The notes: a model not told the origin generated them from the letters alone. Numbered from the stretch's first letter, positions 1-9,176 are shown. The stretch is 64,000 nucleotides of DNA from Methanobacteriota archaeon (GCA_016841955.1 JAENYE010000001.1:62001-126000); one strand, 5' to 3'. Numbers and translations are program-made.

Positions 1-177
1 CCGCTTCTTGTCGGATGCCGTGGAGACGACGACCTCGCCGTCTTCAACCTTGAGGTCGATCTGCGGGAAGCGCATGTCACGGACCAGTGTGCCCTTCGGT
101 CCGGAGACCGTGAACACGCTGCCTTCGAGCGTGACGTCCACACCGGGAGGGATCTCGACCTGTCGTGTAATTCCCAT
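1..177 (-). CDS. rpl6: Large-subunit ribosomal protein uL6 (L6), N-terminal part only
   Basis: The first 59 codons are present and the rest lies beyond the window edge. The protein starts MGITRQVEIPPGV and continues with a beta-rich segment containing VSGPKGTLVRD, typical of the first uL6 domain at the base of the P-stalk near the factor-binding site. A strong Shine-Dalgarno (GAAGGAGGG) lies just upstream of the ATG. It is the most downstream gene of the ribosomal operon that is visible here and follows rps8 by 14 bases, the usual archaeal spc order. Confidence 0.93.
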   Translation of the reverse strand, partial: MGITRQVEIPPGVDVTLEGSVFTVSGPKGTLVRDMRFPQIDLKVEDGEVVVSTASDKKR

Positions 178-191
178 ACTCTCGCCCTCCT

Positions 192-584
192 TCAGTAGAC
201 ATATCCCAGCAGCTGCCCGCCGACACCCTCGTTCCGGGCCTGCTCGTGGGAGATGACTCCCTTCGAGGTCGAGACGATCAGGATGCCGAAGTTCTTTGCG
301 GGGAGGTACTGCGACTCCCAGTATTCCATATCAGCCATCGCCACCGGGAACCGGGGGTTGATGGCGCCACACTTATTGATCGTTCCGGAGAGTTGAACCC
401 GGAACTGGCCGCCACGGCCGTCGTCGATGAACTCGAAGCCGCCGATAAAGCCGTTTTCCTGCATAACGCGGAGCATTGCGCCTAAAAGCTTGCTGGCGGG
501 TTCGACAATAACCTCGCTCTTTCCAGCGTCGCCGGCATTCTTGATCGTGCTCATCGCGTCAGCGATTGGATTCAGTCGTGCCAT
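192..584 (-). CDS. rps8: Small-subunit ribosomal protein uS8 (S8)
   Basis: 130-residue protein beginning [17 protein letters not shown] and ending with the [16 protein letters not shown] segment of the C-terminal RNA-binding domain of archaeal S8, which binds 16S rRNA helix 21. The open frame extends 16 codons further upstream into rps14, but the ATG at 584 gives the conserved N-terminus and family length. It sits between rps14 and rpl6 as in other archaeal spc operons. Confidence 0.96.
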   Translation of the reverse strand: MARLNPIADAMSTIKNAGDAGKSEVIVEPASKLLGAMLRVMQENGFIGGFEFIDDGRGGQFRVQLSGTINKCGAINPRFPVAMADMEYWESQYLPAKNFGILIVSTSKGVISHEQARNEGVGGQLLGYVY

Positions 585-595
585 ATTCTCTACCC

Positions 596-775
596 CTAGT
601 TCATCTTCTTGAAGCCCATCTTGCTCGCCCACTCACGGAAGCACTGGCGGCAGAAGTAGATGCCGTATTTACGCACAAGGCCCTGCTTCCGACCGCAGAT
701 GCGACACTCGTTGGCGCCACGGCCGAATTTCCTTACGTTCTCACCTGAAGCAGGTGCTCCTGACTCTTCCGCCAT
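596..775 (-). CDS. rps14: Small-subunit ribosomal protein uS14 (S14), zinc-binding form
   Basis: A 59-residue protein read directly from the sequence; it is short enough to be missed by a 60-codon filter. It carries two CxxC pairs at residues 24/27 and 42/45, the zinc ribbon of C+ S14, in the context ECRICGRK and YFCRQCF. The acidic N-terminal extension ([13 protein letters not shown]) is longer than in many archaeal S14 proteins. It fills the gap between rpl5 and rps8, exactly where archaeal operons place it; it assembles into the head of the 30S subunit. Confidence 0.95.
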   Translation of the reverse strand: MAEESGAPASGENVRKFGRGANECRICGRKQGLVRKYGIYFCRQCFREWASKMGFKKMN

Positions 776-778
776 TTC

Positions 779-1282
779 TTACACCTCCACCTGGTAGCGC
801 TCGCGCATGAATGCGATGGCTTCCTCTTTGCTCACTTTCTGGTCCTCCGGCAGTTTCCTGCGCTCGACACTCCTGCGTGCGATCCGCACGCCTTTGTGCT
901 CGAGCACCACGTTGATATCCATGCCGTAGATCCCGATCGTCGGGTCGTAGGACATGCCCGGGAAGTCGGTATGCTCTTCGATGCCGAAGGAGACGTTGCC
1001 GGTCCGGTCGAACTGCGAGGTTGCGAGCTGCCGCTCGACGATGTTGAGCGCAGTCGTGATGAACTTCTCGGCGTTCTCCCGGCGCAGGGTGACCTTGCAC
1101 CCGATGGGTGCGCCCTTCCGGATACCGAACGCCGGCTGGGTCCGCTTTGCGATGGTGCGGACGGGTTTCTGGCCGGTGATCTGCCTCACGAGATCCTCGG
1201 CCTTGACCAGCCGCTCACCGCTCTCTCCGACGCCCATGTGCACGACGACCTTGTCGATGTAGACATCCTTCATCGCGCTCAT
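779..1282 (-). CDS. rpl5: Large-subunit ribosomal protein uL5 (L5)
   Basis: 167 residues with the L5 signature ([20 protein letters not shown] and the [12 protein letters not shown] stretch). uL5 binds 5S rRNA and the central protuberance of the 50S subunit. The start at 1282 forms an ATGA overlap with the rps4e stop, suggesting translational coupling; an alternative ATG three codons later (1273) would remove MSA. Confidence 0.96.
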   Translation of the reverse strand: MSAMKDVYIDKVVVHMGVGESGERLVKAEDLVRQITGQKPVRTIAKRTQPAFGIRKGAPIGCKVTLRRENAEKFITTALNIVERQLATSQFDRTGNVSFGIEEHTDFPGMSYDPTIGIYGMDINVVLEHKGVRIARRSVERRKLPEDQKVSKEEAIAFMRERYQVEV

Positions 1283-2013
1283 GCCGAACCCTCCAGTTCA
1301 GGTGCAATCGCGGAGCGGCCGACCATGAAGATGTACTCATCGATGGTCTCGAACCGCTCGGCGGCCGAATCGTCCACGAGGATGACGCGGTTCGGGACGG
1401 AACTCGCGGTCGTGATGATCTCGACGATCCTGCCGACCTTCCCGGAGTGCTTCCCGCCGACGACCATGGCCACGTTGCCTTCCGCGAAGGGGAAGTGGTC
1501 GACGATCTGGAACCGGCCTTCATCGGTCTTTCCATCGCCGAGGGTAACCACGACGGAGTCTCTTGCCTTGTAGGTGTTGTCGGCAAGGATGTTTGCGCCG
1601 AACGCAAGGTTCAGCTGCACCCTGCCGCCCCGGATCGTGGTCTTGTTCCGGATCTTGCAGAGCCGGGTCGTTGCCGACTCCGCCGGGATCTCGACGGCGA
1701 CCAGGTTGCCCCGCATGTCCAGCTGGATGCGGTAGTGCTTCCCGAGCTTCGGGATCGAGACGATATCAAAGACACCGAGGCCCATCTGGGGGTTCCTGCA
1801 GGCCCGCCCGTTGACGATGATGTCGCGCTGGTGCAGGATCTTCCGGACCTCGCTTGCATTCTGCGCGAGACCGATATGCTCACGGAGCCAGACACCGACC
1901 GGCAGAGCGCCGGCGTTGTGGGGGCCCGGGGCGGTCTTCATGACGAATTTCTGTACTTTCTTCGGGATATGCCAGGACCCTGGCGCTACCAGCCGCTTGA
2001 GATACTTGGACAT
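1279..2013 (-). CDS. rps4e: Small-subunit ribosomal protein eS4 (S4e)
   Basis: 244 residues. The N-terminus ([19 protein letters not shown]) and central S4-like and KOW-like parts match the archaeal/eukaryotic-specific S4e family, with no bacterial counterpart at this position. Its ATG overlaps the rpl24 stop by one base (TAATG) and its stop overlaps rpl5, so three adjacent genes are coupled. The C-terminal extension [11 protein letters not shown] is unremarkable. Confidence 0.96.
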   Translation of the reverse strand: MSKYLKRLVAPGSWHIPKKVQKFVMKTAPGPHNAGALPVGVWLREHIGLAQNASEVRKILHQRDIIVNGRACRNPQMGLGVFDIVSIPKLGKHYRIQLDMRGNLVAVEIPAESATTRLCKIRNKTTIRGGRVQLNLAFGANILADNTYKARDSVVVTLGDGKTDEGRFQIVDHFPFAEGNVAMVVGGKHSGKVGRIVEIITTASSVPNRVILVDDSAAERFETIDEYIFMVGRSAIAPELEGSA

Positions 2014-2378
2014 TATGCTCCGCCTCCGAGTCTCTCCTCACGTAGTTTGTCTTTCAGGTTGAGCTTCGTGATCTGCACGTTCGAGGGATCGACCGGCCGG
2101 GGAACCTCGGTTCCGTCCGCCTTCGTCACCATCACGCCGTGCACGACCAGCCGGCACATCTTCATGTCTACCGCATCGACGACGCCTTCGTCGCCGGCGA
2201 AGTCTCCACGGAGCACCTTGACGGTGTCGCCCTTGACCACACGGGCCCTCCGGGCGTTGTACTTCCCGCGGAGCTCGGGGGCAAGCGATGCGGAGAGGAA
2301 CCGGCCCCGGGTGTGGTTCGGTGCGTTGTAACGCGCCTTACGCTGTTTTCTCGGCTGTTTGCTTACTATGCGTACCAT
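2013..2378 (-). CDS. rpl24: Large-subunit ribosomal protein uL24 (L24)
   Basis: 121 residues: a basic N-terminal extension (MVRIVSKQPRKQRKARYN) typical of archaeal L24, then a KOW motif (VVKGDTVKVLRGDFAGDEG, around residues 47-65). uL24 is an assembly initiator of the large subunit. It follows rpl14 by 13 bases in the operon. Confidence 0.96.
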   Translation of the reverse strand: MVRIVSKQPRKQRKARYNAPNHTRGRFLSASLAPELRGKYNARRARVVKGDTVKVLRGDFAGDEGVVDAVDMKMCRLVVHGVMVTKADGTEVPRPVDPSNVQITKLNLKDKLREERLGGGA

Positions 2379-2391
2379 TCTTTACCACACC

Positions 2392-2790
2392 TTACACGAT
2401 TATCGTCGCCATGGAGGCGATCTTCGGGAACCGCTCGGCGATCTCGCGGGGCACGGCACCTTTGATCTCCGTTCCCTTCGGCTCGCCGCGCTCGTTGATG
2501 AGCACCATGGCGTTGTCCTCGAACGAGAGACGGATGCCGTTCGGGCGCCGGATCTCCTTCTTCTGCCGGATGACCACCGCTTTCTCGAGTTTCCTCCGCA
2601 TATCGGGGGTACCCTTCTTGACGCTCACGGTCGCAACGTCGCCGACGCCCATGCAGGGCTGCCGACGCCTGACGCCGTGGTAGCGGTCGACCGAGACGAC
2701 TTGCACAAGCCGTGCGCCGGTGTTGTCGGAACAGACCATCCGGGAGCCGGTGGCGAGGGCGCGCGGAATGGTCGACTGCATCGCCTTCAT
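2392..2790 (-). CDS. rpl14: Large-subunit ribosomal protein uL14 (L14)
   Basis: 132 residues with the L14 core ([17 protein letters not shown] and the [13 protein letters not shown] segment). It forms a bridge to the 30S subunit. The frame is open 18 codons upstream, but the ATG at 2790 makes an ATGA overlap with the rps17 stop, the arrangement used repeatedly in this operon; a second in-frame ATG three codons in is possible. Confidence 0.95.
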   Translation of the reverse strand: MKAMQSTIPRALATGSRMVCSDNTGARLVQVVSVDRYHGVRRRQPCMGVGDVATVSVKKGTPDMRRKLEKAVVIRQKKEIRRPNGIRLSFEDNAMVLINERGEPKGTEIKGAVPREIAERFPKIASMATIIV

Positions 2791-3113
2791 TCCTTCATCA
2801 CCTCGACCACTACGAAGTTCTTTGTCTTGGAGAGCGGTCTGCACTCCGCGATCCGGACCACATCGCCAACGCCCGCGTTGATGCAGGGCGTGCTGTGGGC
2901 GTGGTACCGGGATCTGCGTTTCTCGTACCGCTTGTATTTCTTGACGTAGTGGAGGAACTCACGCTCCACGACGACGGTACCGTTCATACGGTCGCTCACG
3001 ACTTTGCCGGTAATCACCTGGCCGCGTACCGGCAAAGTGCCGTGAAACGGACAATTTGCGTCCTCACATTCCGTTTCCGGAACGGGAACGTCCAACCCAA
3101 TGTTTCGTGCCAT
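2787..3113 (-). CDS. rps17: Small-subunit ribosomal protein uS17 (S17)
   Basis: 108 residues with the archaeal/eukaryotic-type N-terminal extension containing two cysteines and a histidine ([10 protein letters not shown]), then the OB-fold ([17 protein letters not shown]). The primary 16S-binding protein S17 normally follows rpl29/rnp1 in archaea, as here. It overlaps rpl14 by four bases. Confidence 0.96.
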   Translation of the reverse strand: MARNIGLDVPVPETECEDANCPFHGTLPVRGQVITGKVVSDRMNGTVVVEREFLHYVKKYKRYEKRRSRYHAHSTPCINAGVGDVVRIAECRPLSKTKNFVVVEVMKE

Positions 3114-3126
3114 TATTCATCCTCAT

Positions 3127-3399
3127 TTATCTGATGCGCATGCTGATCCGGCGTTCCGGCTGTGTCTCCAGGCTCGACCCGTCGACATCGACGGTCGTGC
3201 CGTCGGGGAGCCGGAGTCGGAACACACTGAACCGCTTTGGTATCTGCTTTTCTCCCCGCCCGGTCAGGATGACCAGGGTATTTCTGGTCTCATCGACGAT
3301 GCGACCCGATACCCCGGCATGACCCGGGTTGCTCGCACGAACTACCAGAACGTCCAGGCCGATCAACTCGTGCCGCAGGACGTTCTGGGGAGAGATCAT
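3127..3399 (-). CDS. rnp1: Ribonuclease P protein component 1 (Rnp1/Rpp29 family)
   Basis: 90 residues. The order ISPQNVLRHELIGLDV - GRIVDETRNTLVI - PDGTTVDVDGSSLETQPERR is the archaeal Rpp29 (POP4) Sm-like barrel that, with Rpp21, supports the RNase P RNA in tRNA 5' maturation. Archaeal genomes commonly place it between rpl29 and rps17, as here, and it overlaps rpl29 by four bases (ATGA). The RNase P RNA itself was not recognised in this window. Confidence 0.93.
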   Translation of the reverse strand: MISPQNVLRHELIGLDVLVVRASNPGHAGVSGRIVDETRNTLVILTGRGEKQIPKRFSVFRLRLPDGTTVDVDGSSLETQPERRISMRIR

Positions 3400-3599
3400 G
3401 CGTTCCTCCGTGCGTTCTTCTCGGTTTGGATGCGCGCAATCGTCCTTTTTACCTCACGGATCCTCCCGGGGTTCTCGGTGGCACCGCCGGCGCTGACTTT
3501 CCCACGCTCCTGGATCAGTTCGAGGGAGAGTTTCTGCTCCTGCTCGAGGAGTTCGGTGTCGGAGAGTTGTTTCACTTCCTGTGCGCGAAAGATTGCCAT
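3396..3599 (-). CDS. rpl29: Large-subunit ribosomal protein uL29 (L29)
   Basis: 67 residues, a small two-helix protein (MAIFRAQEVKQLSD ... RTIARIQTEKNARRNA) matching L29 near the peptide exit tunnel. It is adjacent to the rps3 stop without a gap and overlaps rnp1 downstream. Confidence 0.94.
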   Translation of the reverse strand: MAIFRAQEVKQLSDTELLEQEQKLSLELIQERGKVSAGGATENPGRIREVKRTIARIQTEKNARRNA

Positions 3600-4307
3600 T
3601 TACCTCTCCTCCTCCACGTACTCCTCACCGGAGGTCTCTTCGAACTCTTCCTCGAACACATCGTCGCCGACTTCTTCAGGCTCGATGGGCTCCGCCGGGG
3701 CCTTCTTCGGCTCGGGTTCAAGGACATCGAAGGTGTCGGGCAGCCGTGCATCCGGCGGGACGATCTTGACCTGGACGCCGATGGTCCCGAGTTTCTTGAT
3801 CGCAAGTGCGTAGCCCTTCTCGACGATCGTCTCGCTGGGCTCACCGCAGTGCTTGACGTAGCCCTCGGTGAACTTCTGGGTCCGCGACCGGGCACCGGTC
3901 AGTTTCCCGGCAACGATGACCTCGCAGCCGAGCGCACCGGATTCCATCACCCGGCGGATCGTGCTCTGGCCGGCCTTCCTGAAGTACCAGCCGCGTTCAA
4001 GGGCATTCGCCAATCTCTCCGCCATGATCTGGGCATTGAAATTGGGGTTCTGGACCTGCTGGACCTCCACCTGCGGGGACTCGATATCGTAGTCGGTGGC
4101 GAGGTCCTGAGTGAGCTGACGGACCTGCTTGCCGCCTTTCCCGATCACGATACCGGGTTTCTCCGCAAAGATGGTCACCTGGGTGCCGAGCGGCGTCCTG
4201 GTGATGTCCATGCCGCCGTATCCTGCCCGCTTGAGTTCCTTCGTGAGGAACTTTTCGACGCGGACGTTGCGCACGCCGTCCGTGATAAACTTCTTCTCGA
4301 TTGCCAT
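3600..4307 (-). CDS. rps3: Small-subunit ribosomal protein uS3 (S3)
   Basis: 235 residues. A type II KH domain is visible with its GxxG loop (VIGKGGKQVRQL, around residues 55-66), followed by the S3 C-terminal domain. The last 35 residues are a very acidic tail (VGDDVFEEEFEETSGEEYVEEER region), an extension frequent in Methanomicrobia. S3 lines the mRNA entry channel. One-base overlap with rpl22. Confidence 0.96.
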   Translation of the reverse strand: MAIEKKFITDGVRNVRVEKFLTKELKRAGYGGMDITRTPLGTQVTIFAEKPGIVIGKGGKQVRQLTQDLATDYDIESPQVEVQQVQNPNFNAQIMAERLANALERGWYFRKAGQSTIRRVMESGALGCEVIVAGKLTGARSRTQKFTEGYVKHCGEPSETIVEKGYALAIKKLGTIGVQVKIVPPDARLPDTFDVLEPEPKKAPAEPIEPEEVGDDVFEEEFEETSGEEYVEEER

Positions 4308-4774
4308 TACGCCACCTCGGTCACGACGATCTCGATGTTCACAGTCTCCCTGCGCTTCGGGGTGGCGCGACCCATCGCACGCGGGAAGAATGCCCGGAGG
4401 CCACGGCCCGTGTTGGCGGCAACGTGGTCGATCCGGAGGTTTTCGGTATCAAGGCCGATGTACTCGGCGTTCTTCTCGACGGACTCGAGCAGCCTGATGT
4501 AGGCCTCTGCAGCCTTGACCGGGTACCGGCCGGCCGCCCACTTCTGAAGACCGCGCTTGTGGGCGACGTTCCGGTTGAACCGCTTGAAGGGGATGGCCTT
4601 CTTGAGTTCCACCACGTCGGCGAGGTACGCCTTTGCCTCGGCGGTGGTCATCTTCCGGATGAACCTGGCAATCTCGATCGAGTGCTTGGGAGAGACAGGA
4701 AGCTCGTTCGCCTTTGCGCGAGCGACGTTCTCGCCCTCGATCTTTGCTGAATAATCTGTTCTCGCCATAGCCAT
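4307..4774 (-). CDS. rpl22: Large-subunit ribosomal protein uL22 (L22)
   Basis: 155 residues beginning [13 protein letters not shown]; the C-terminal hairpin region ([25 protein letters not shown]) is the L22 loop that reaches the exit tunnel. Three starts are possible: GTG 4777, ATG 4774 and ATG 4768. The 4774 ATG overlaps the rps19 stop (TGATG) and is preferred for coupling; 4768 would give the more usual MARTDY start. Confidence 0.93.
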   Translation of the reverse strand: MAMARTDYSAKIEGENVARAKANELPVSPKHSIEIARFIRKMTTAEAKAYLADVVELKKAIPFKRFNRNVAHKRGLQKWAAGRYPVKAAEAYIRLLESVEKNAEYIGLDTENLRIDHVAANTGRGLRAFFPRAMGRATPKRRETVNIEIVVTEVA

Positions 4775-5187
4775 CACTTCAGCGGTACGTACTTACTCGA
4801 CCGGGTTGCACCGATACCTGCGCTGCCGTGGGAGACCCTTCTGCGGGTCAGTGCAAACTCTCCAAGGTAGTGGAAGACCGCCTCAGGCTGAATCTCCACC
4901 GTCTGGAACTCTTTCCCGTTGTGAATCTCAAACGTCCTGCCGACCATCTCGGGCATGACAATCATGTCACGCAGATGGGTGCGGATGTTCGCGTCTCCCG
5001 CCCGGAGATCGGCAAGGAGTTTCTCGTGTTCCCGGGAGAGACCCCGGTCGAACTTCCTGCGTACCCGGGCCGGCATGAGCGGCAGCAGCTCGGAGAGAGC
5101 CATCTGCTGCAGGGCCTCAACGGTGTGGCCGCGGTAGGTGAACTCCTCACGCCGCCGCGGCATTCGCTTCTGTGTCTTCTTTGCCAT
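4774..5187 (-). CDS. rps19: Small-subunit ribosomal protein uS19 (S19)
   Basis: 137 residues with the archaeal N-terminal extension ([20 protein letters not shown]) and the S19 core ([26 protein letters not shown]). It contacts the A-site tRNA region of the 30S head. It lies between rpl2 and rpl22 as in the standard S10 order. Confidence 0.96.
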   Translation of the reverse strand: MAKKTQKRMPRRREEFTYRGHTVEALQQMALSELLPLMPARVRRKFDRGLSREHEKLLADLRAGDANIRTHLRDMIVMPEMVGRTFEIHNGKEFQTVEIQPEAVFHYLGEFALTRRRVSHGSAGIGATRSSKYVPLK

Positions 5188-5197
5188 GCTTCACCCC

Positions 5198-5917
5198 TCA
5201 CTTCTTCCACTTGCCGGTTCTCCGGGCGGCAACATGCCCGACCTTCCTGCCGGGAGACGTGCCGCGGGCTACGGTCTTGGGCCGTCCGCAGTGCTGGTGC
5301 CCACCGCCACCGAACGGGTGGTCGATGACGTTCATGCAGACACCCTTGACGCGGGGCCATCTCTCGGAAGAGGACCGGACGTGGAAGTGCTTCTTTCCTG
5401 CCTTGACGAACGGTTTTTCGCCCCGTCCGCCGCCGGCAACGATACCGACGGTTGCCATGCAGGCACCGTTGAACCACTTGTTCTTGCCGCTCGGCATCCT
5501 GACACCGACTCTGCCGTCCTCGGCCTTGCCGATGACGAGGGCCTGGACACCGCTCGAGCGGACGAACTTGCCGCCGTCGTTTGGTCGGGCCTCGATGTTG
5601 CAGACGTATGCACCGACCGGGATCTCCCGGAGCGGCAGTGTGTTTCCGTTCTTCACCGCGCCTCCCGTGCCCCAGGAGACCGTATCTCCGACACCGAGTC
5701 CTTCGGTGGCGAGGATGTAGACCTTCTCGCCGTTCTCGAGCTGGGTGAGAGCGATCGGTGCATGGCGGGCCGGGTCGTGCTCGATATCGACGACGTTGCC
5801 GGATACCAGAGCGCCGTTCTTCCCTGCATGCCGCAGTTCCGCCTTATACCGGTGCGACGGTGCACGGTAGGACGGGCCGCCTTTTCCACGGCTCTGTGCT
5901 ATAATTCTGTGTGCCAT
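5198..5917 (-). CDS. rpl2: Large-subunit ribosomal protein uL2 (L2)
   Basis: 239 residues. The C-terminal segment GVCMNVIDHPFGGGGHQHCG contains the conserved histidine-rich loop required for peptidyl-transferase centre assembly. The start at 5917 is preferred over an upstream GTG at 5923 because a GGTGAG Shine-Dalgarno is positioned for it. Confidence 0.96.
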   Translation of the reverse strand: MAHRIIAQSRGKGGPSYRAPSHRYKAELRHAGKNGALVSGNVVDIEHDPARHAPIALTQLENGEKVYILATEGLGVGDTVSWGTGGAVKNGNTLPLREIPVGAYVCNIEARPNDGGKFVRSSGVQALVIGKAEDGRVGVRMPSGKNKWFNGACMATVGIVAGGGRGEKPFVKAGKKHFHVRSSSERWPRVKGVCMNVIDHPFGGGGHQHCGRPKTVARGTSPGRKVGHVAARRTGKWKK

Positions 5918-5928
5918 CGTCACTCACC

Positions 5929-6177
5929 TTACATTATTCCCAGCCGGCTGAGGATCTCTTCAGCCGCCTTGGCATCCGAAAACTTTACAATGGCCTTCTT
6001 TTCGCCTTTCATGGTCATCATCGTGCGGACCTCGGCCACTTCCTGCTCGAAAGCCGACTCCAGCTCGCGCTTGATGTCCTGCTTGGTGGCATTCCTCTGC
6101 ACGATAAACTGGAGTTTGCTCTCGCCTTCGAGCATCATCGTTGCTTTTTCAGTAACGAACGGGTGTTTCAGTATCAT
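5929..6177 (-). CDS. rpl23: Large-subunit ribosomal protein uL23 (L23)
   Basis: 82 residues starting MILKHPFVTEKATMMLE; compact archaeal L23 that lies at the exit tunnel and docks SRP. The ATG overlaps the end of rpl4 by four bases. Confidence 0.95.
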   Translation of the reverse strand: MILKHPFVTEKATMMLEGESKLQFIVQRNATKQDIKRELESAFEQEVAEVRTMMTMKGEKKAIVKFSDAKAAEEILSRLGIM

Positions 6178-6923
6178 GAGAACTCCTCCAGTCTTCGGAT
6201 TGCAGATTCCGTCCAGATCGTCAGGCGTCCTGCCTGCGTGCCGGGTGCCAGCAGTTCGGTGTTGAGCTGGCTGACCGTCACGGCATCGACGCCGGCAAGG
6301 TTCCGGGCCGCCCGGAGCGGTTCGTCCCCGGTGACGATGAGGACGCTCTTGCGCTGCTTGTAGCGGCGGCCACGCATGGTGCCCCGCCCGGCACGGACTT
6401 TCTTGCTGCTCTTCGCCCGCTCGACGTCGGCATAGACACCGAGCGCAGAGAGTGCGGAGATGACATCGCCCGTCCGGGTGATCTCTTCGAACCGGTCCTC
6501 GAAGACCAGCGGGAGGTCGCCCTCAAAGAGGTGCCCGCGTCCCCGGACAAGGTCCTGGTATGTGCTGGCTGCGACGGCAGACCGGAGAGCCTTCTGCTTC
6601 TCCTTCCGGTTGATCTCCTTGACGAGGATCTTTTCGACCTTCGGAGGATGCGCTGCACGCCCGCCGGTTGCCTGCGGCACCCTGGCCACCCTGCTGCCGT
6701 TTTTCAGGCGGGGGACCTGGGCAACACCACGGCCGCTGCCCCAGGACTCTGCCGAGGTGCGCATGCCGGCATAGGGGTTTGTCCCATGCGGCTGGAACCG
6801 GGTGCTCTGGAGCGCGAGGACAGCCCGCTTAATCAGGTCGGGCCTGTATTCTTCGTTAAAGATTGCCGGGAGATCGATCTCGTGAGCGATCTCGCCTGTC
6901 AGTGTTCGAACCTGTGCCTTCAT
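6174..6923 (-). CDS. rpl4: Large-subunit ribosomal protein uL4 (L4)
   Basis: 249 residues. The archaeal L4 signature is visible: the tunnel loop (GTNPYAGMRTSAESWGSGRGVAQVPRLK region, around residues 48-75), and the C-terminal KVRAGRGTMRGRRYKQRKS stretch. Spaced six bases from rpl3 upstream. Confidence 0.96.
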   Translation of the reverse strand: MKAQVRTLTGEIAHEIDLPAIFNEEYRPDLIKRAVLALQSTRFQPHGTNPYAGMRTSAESWGSGRGVAQVPRLKNGSRVARVPQATGGRAAHPPKVEKILVKEINRKEKQKALRSAVAASTYQDLVRGRGHLFEGDLPLVFEDRFEEITRTGDVISALSALGVYADVERAKSSKKVRAGRGTMRGRRYKQRKSVLIVTGDEPLRAARNLAGVDAVTVSQLNTELLAPGTQAGRLTIWTESAIRRLEEFS

Positions 6924-6929
6924 CGCTGC

Positions 6930-7943
6930 TCACCCCTGCTGGCTCTGCGCGCTGACGAAACTGATCGTCGGCGTGCGGACGGTGTGTTCACCCTGCCGTA
7001 TCGCGGACCGTATCCGGACCAGCCGCTTGTTCGGTCCCGGGACGGAGCCCTTGATCAGCACGTAGGGACCGCGCACAAGGCCGTAGTGCAGGAACCCGCC
7101 TGCCGGCGTCACCTCGTCGCCGTCGGTGCCGACCTTTAAGATGCGCTTGTTGAACTCGGTGCGCTGCTGGTAGCCCATCTGCCCCATCTGGGGCACCTGC
7201 CACCGAACATGGTGCGGGTGCCACGGACCGAGGTTGCCGATGTGGCGCTTCTTGCCGCCGCGGGAGTGTTTCCGCTTCCGGACCTGGACGCCCCAGCGCT
7301 TGACGGGGCCTTCCGTGCCCTTGCCGGTGGTAACGGCGGTCACGTCGACGTACTCGCCGACCTCGAGGTTGCCGGAGATCGTAATCTCCTTCCCGAGAAT
7401 TTCGGCGGCGTAGGCGATCTGGTCGTCAAGGCTTCCGCCGGCGATCCGCATCTCCATCAGGTCGGGGACCTTCTTCGGGACGCCGGTGAGCTCCATGGGC
7501 CGGGTGTAGGCCAGGGCGTAGAGTTCCACGACCTTGCCTTCGCCGATTGCGGTTTTGATGGCATCAAGGGCGGTGGCGGTGTCGTGGTTCTTCGGGACGT
7601 TGACGCGGCGGGACAACTCCTCGGCGAGGTCGGTCGTCCATGCCTCGGTCAGCGCATGCTTTCCGTAGGTATCCTCGCTGTATGCGCGCACGCCTGCCAC
7701 CCGCATGGGCGGGACCTCAACCACGGTCACCGGCACCATCACATCCTTGCCTTCGGTGGGGCTGCTCTTGTGGTCATCGACCATGATGACGTGGGTCATT
7801 CCCACCTTGTACCCTGCAAATCCCTGCACAGCCGGGGCTCCCGTGTACTCCGGCCATGAGCCGTACCGGGGAACCGGACTTTTTGCCCGTTTTCTCGGGC
7901 TGTACGCGAGGGAACCTCTGCGTGGTCTGTTAATCTTCGGCAT
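6930..7943 (-). CDS. rpl3: Large-subunit ribosomal protein uL3 (L3), first gene of the operon
   Basis: 337 residues, the length of archaeal L3. The N-terminus ([21 protein letters not shown]) and the central [22 protein letters not shown] stretch, which carries the conserved tip near the peptidyl-transferase centre, are clear. It opens the ribosomal operon. Unlike many archaea, no SPOUT-type methyltransferase gene lies upstream; instead there is a long non-coding leader. Confidence 0.96.
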   Translation of the reverse strand: MPKINRPRRGSLAYSPRKRAKSPVPRYGSWPEYTGAPAVQGFAGYKVGMTHVIMVDDHKSSPTEGKDVMVPVTVVEVPPMRVAGVRAYSEDTYGKHALTEAWTTDLAEELSRRVNVPKNHDTATALDAIKTAIGEGKVVELYALAYTRPMELTGVPKKVPDLMEMRIAGGSLDDQIAYAAEILGKEITISGNLEVGEYVDVTAVTTGKGTEGPVKRWGVQVRKRKHSRGGKKRHIGNLGPWHPHHVRWQVPQMGQMGYQQRTEFNKRILKVGTDGDEVTPAGGFLHYGLVRGPYVLIKGSVPGPNKRLVRIRSAIRQGEHTVRTPTISFVSAQSQQG

Positions 7944-8530
7944 GTTTCAATCAACCCTTCGTGCGTTGTAGCGTGATGCATCGACTGCAGGTCTGCTGCA
8001 GAGCGATGCGTGCGCCGGGCCCCGTGCCGGACGTGCCGGCACGATCGCCCTTCTGGCGAACCCGTACGGGGCGGGACATCGAACGCCACGCCATTTTGCC
8101 ATGGCGTAAGGGAAACAGTTGATGGAGGCAGCGGAGCGCGAGGGGCACAGAGACACCCGTCTCTGCGCGTTTCGATCGCACTCTTTGCTGCCGTCCCGGT
8201 GTGCACCGGGTGCATTCCAGTCGTCGCCAACAGATCCTGACTCTTCGACGCTTCCGGGAACACTCTTCCCGGAACCGGGCGCGCTGCACTGGCGTTGGCC
8301 CAGCGTCTCGATCAGATCCAGCTCCTGTCATCCCGTTGTGACGAGCACAACTCCATATCGACATCGGCCCTCCGTGAGGAGGGTTCGACCTTGTGTCTTG
8401 TACCTTCTGCGCCATCCGCCGCGTGTCCCTGATCCGCATATGTTGCGGAACCGTTGAGATCCGGGCAATCAGAGGCACGTGAGGTGCCGGCTGCCCCCCG
8501 GATCCGGGCGGAATTGTGCAGAGCGGTTTC
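7944..8530 (-). ncRNA. Long, hairpin-rich leader (or unannotated ncRNA) upstream of rpl3
   Basis: About 590 bases between a promoter and rpl3 contain no convincing gene. Nine perfect inverted repeats with 2-5 base loops are spread through it: arms at 7985-7990/7996-8001, 8045-8049/8055-8059, 8148-8154/8159-8165, 8195-8201/8204-8210, 8252-8260/8266-8274, 8335-8340/8346-8351, 8368-8373/8378-8383, 8434-8438/8444-8448 and 8474-8478/8484-8488. The SRP RNA helix 8 motif and RNase P RNA conserved regions were looked for and not seen. It could be a 5' leader regulating the ribosomal operon, or a separate RNA. Confidence 0.5.
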
Positions 8531-8548
8531 TTAAACATTACTTAAAAT

Positions 8549-8562
8549 GGGATATAAACCTT
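8549..8562 (-). promoter_or_regulatory. Promoter of the ribosomal protein operon (BRE/TATA)
   Basis: On the minus strand the sequence reads AAGGTTTATATCCC, a purine-rich BRE followed by a good archaeal TATA box. Transcription would start near 8530. It is the only strong box between tfx and rpl3, so the operon transcript is inferred to carry the whole leader. Confidence 0.6.
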
Positions 8563-8589
8563 GTTATCGGATTTCTCGGGAATTTACGC

Positions 8590-8617
8590 AAAAAAACTAT
8601 CTGCTGCAGGTGCAGCA
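8590..8617 (-). terminator. Hairpin plus T-run terminator of tfx
   Basis: A perfect 7-base inverted repeat (8602-8608 with 8611-8617) is followed on the minus strand by a run of seven T (8590-8596). It lies about 140 bases after the tfx stop and just upstream of the ribosomal promoter. A second perfect inverted repeat (8619-8624/8628-8633) precedes it. Confidence 0.6.
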
Positions 8618-8754
8618 TCAGTTCGGTGAACTGAACGGTCGGGAGGACGAATGAAGGGCTGCAAAGACCACGTTCGCAGCATACAACCGGGAAGTGTCCT
8701 CCCGCAGGGCTCCCGCTCCGGCACGGGGCCTGTGCGCGCCCCGGGGGAACCGCA

Positions 8755-9159
8755 TCATCCGAAGTACAGATCGCCGTCTTTGTTGATATAGATCTCAACA
8801 TCCTCGCGGACCTGCCTCCCCCTGAACCGCTCGGGGTTCGCGTCCCTGAGCCTATTAATAAGCGATATCGTGTCGTATTTGACCTTCAATCCCTTCTTCT
8901 CGGCTTCGGCGTAAATGATCTCGGGGGCCTTGAGCAGGTCGAGGCCGCTCTGAAGCGTGCAGAGATGTACGGCGTCAAGGGTGTAGAGGAACTCGAGCGT
9001 CTCACGCGCACGCGAGATGTTCTCAAGAGCAGCTTTCTCGATGGTGCAGACGTTTGCCTTTGAGGTATGGATGATCTCTGCGATCTGTTGCTGCGTCAGT
9101 CCCTTTTTCCGGTAGCGCAGCACTTCTTTCTGGCGATCGGTAAGCAGACCCTGTTTCAT
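8755..9159 (-). CDS. tfx: Tfx-family DNA-binding transcriptional regulator
   Basis: 134 residues. The N-terminal helix-turn-helix ([20 protein letters not shown]..., residues 6-45) resembles sigma-70 region 4/LuxR-type helices, and the C-terminal half is the acidic part typical of Tfx. Tfx was first described in Methanothermobacter as a protein that binds the molybdenum formylmethanofuran dehydrogenase (fmdECB) promoter. Here the gene is transcribed divergently from mtd across 140 bases, so regulation of mtd or of itself is a reasonable inference. The target in this organism is not known from sequence. Confidence 0.85.
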   Translation of the reverse strand: MKQGLLTDRQKEVLRYRKKGLTQQQIAEIIHTSKANVCTIEKAALENISRARETLEFLYTLDAVHLCTLQSGLDLLKAPEIIYAEAEKKGLKVKYDTISLINRLRDANPERFRGRQVREDVEIYINKDGDLYFG

Positions 9160-9176
9160 CAGATATATATGGACGG

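Noticed and set aside
7944-8530. SRP (7S) RNA or RNase P RNA in the rpl3 leader
   Set aside because: The SRP helix 8 core (CCGGAAGGGAGCA-like) and the RNase P conserved regions (GAGGAAAGTC, ACAGAA...) are not present on either strand.
7951-8538. Open frames on the minus strand of the leader (for example the 195-codon frame)
   Set aside because: Arg/Cys-rich composition, no ribosome-binding site, no recognisable domain, and the dense hairpins argue for non-coding sequence.
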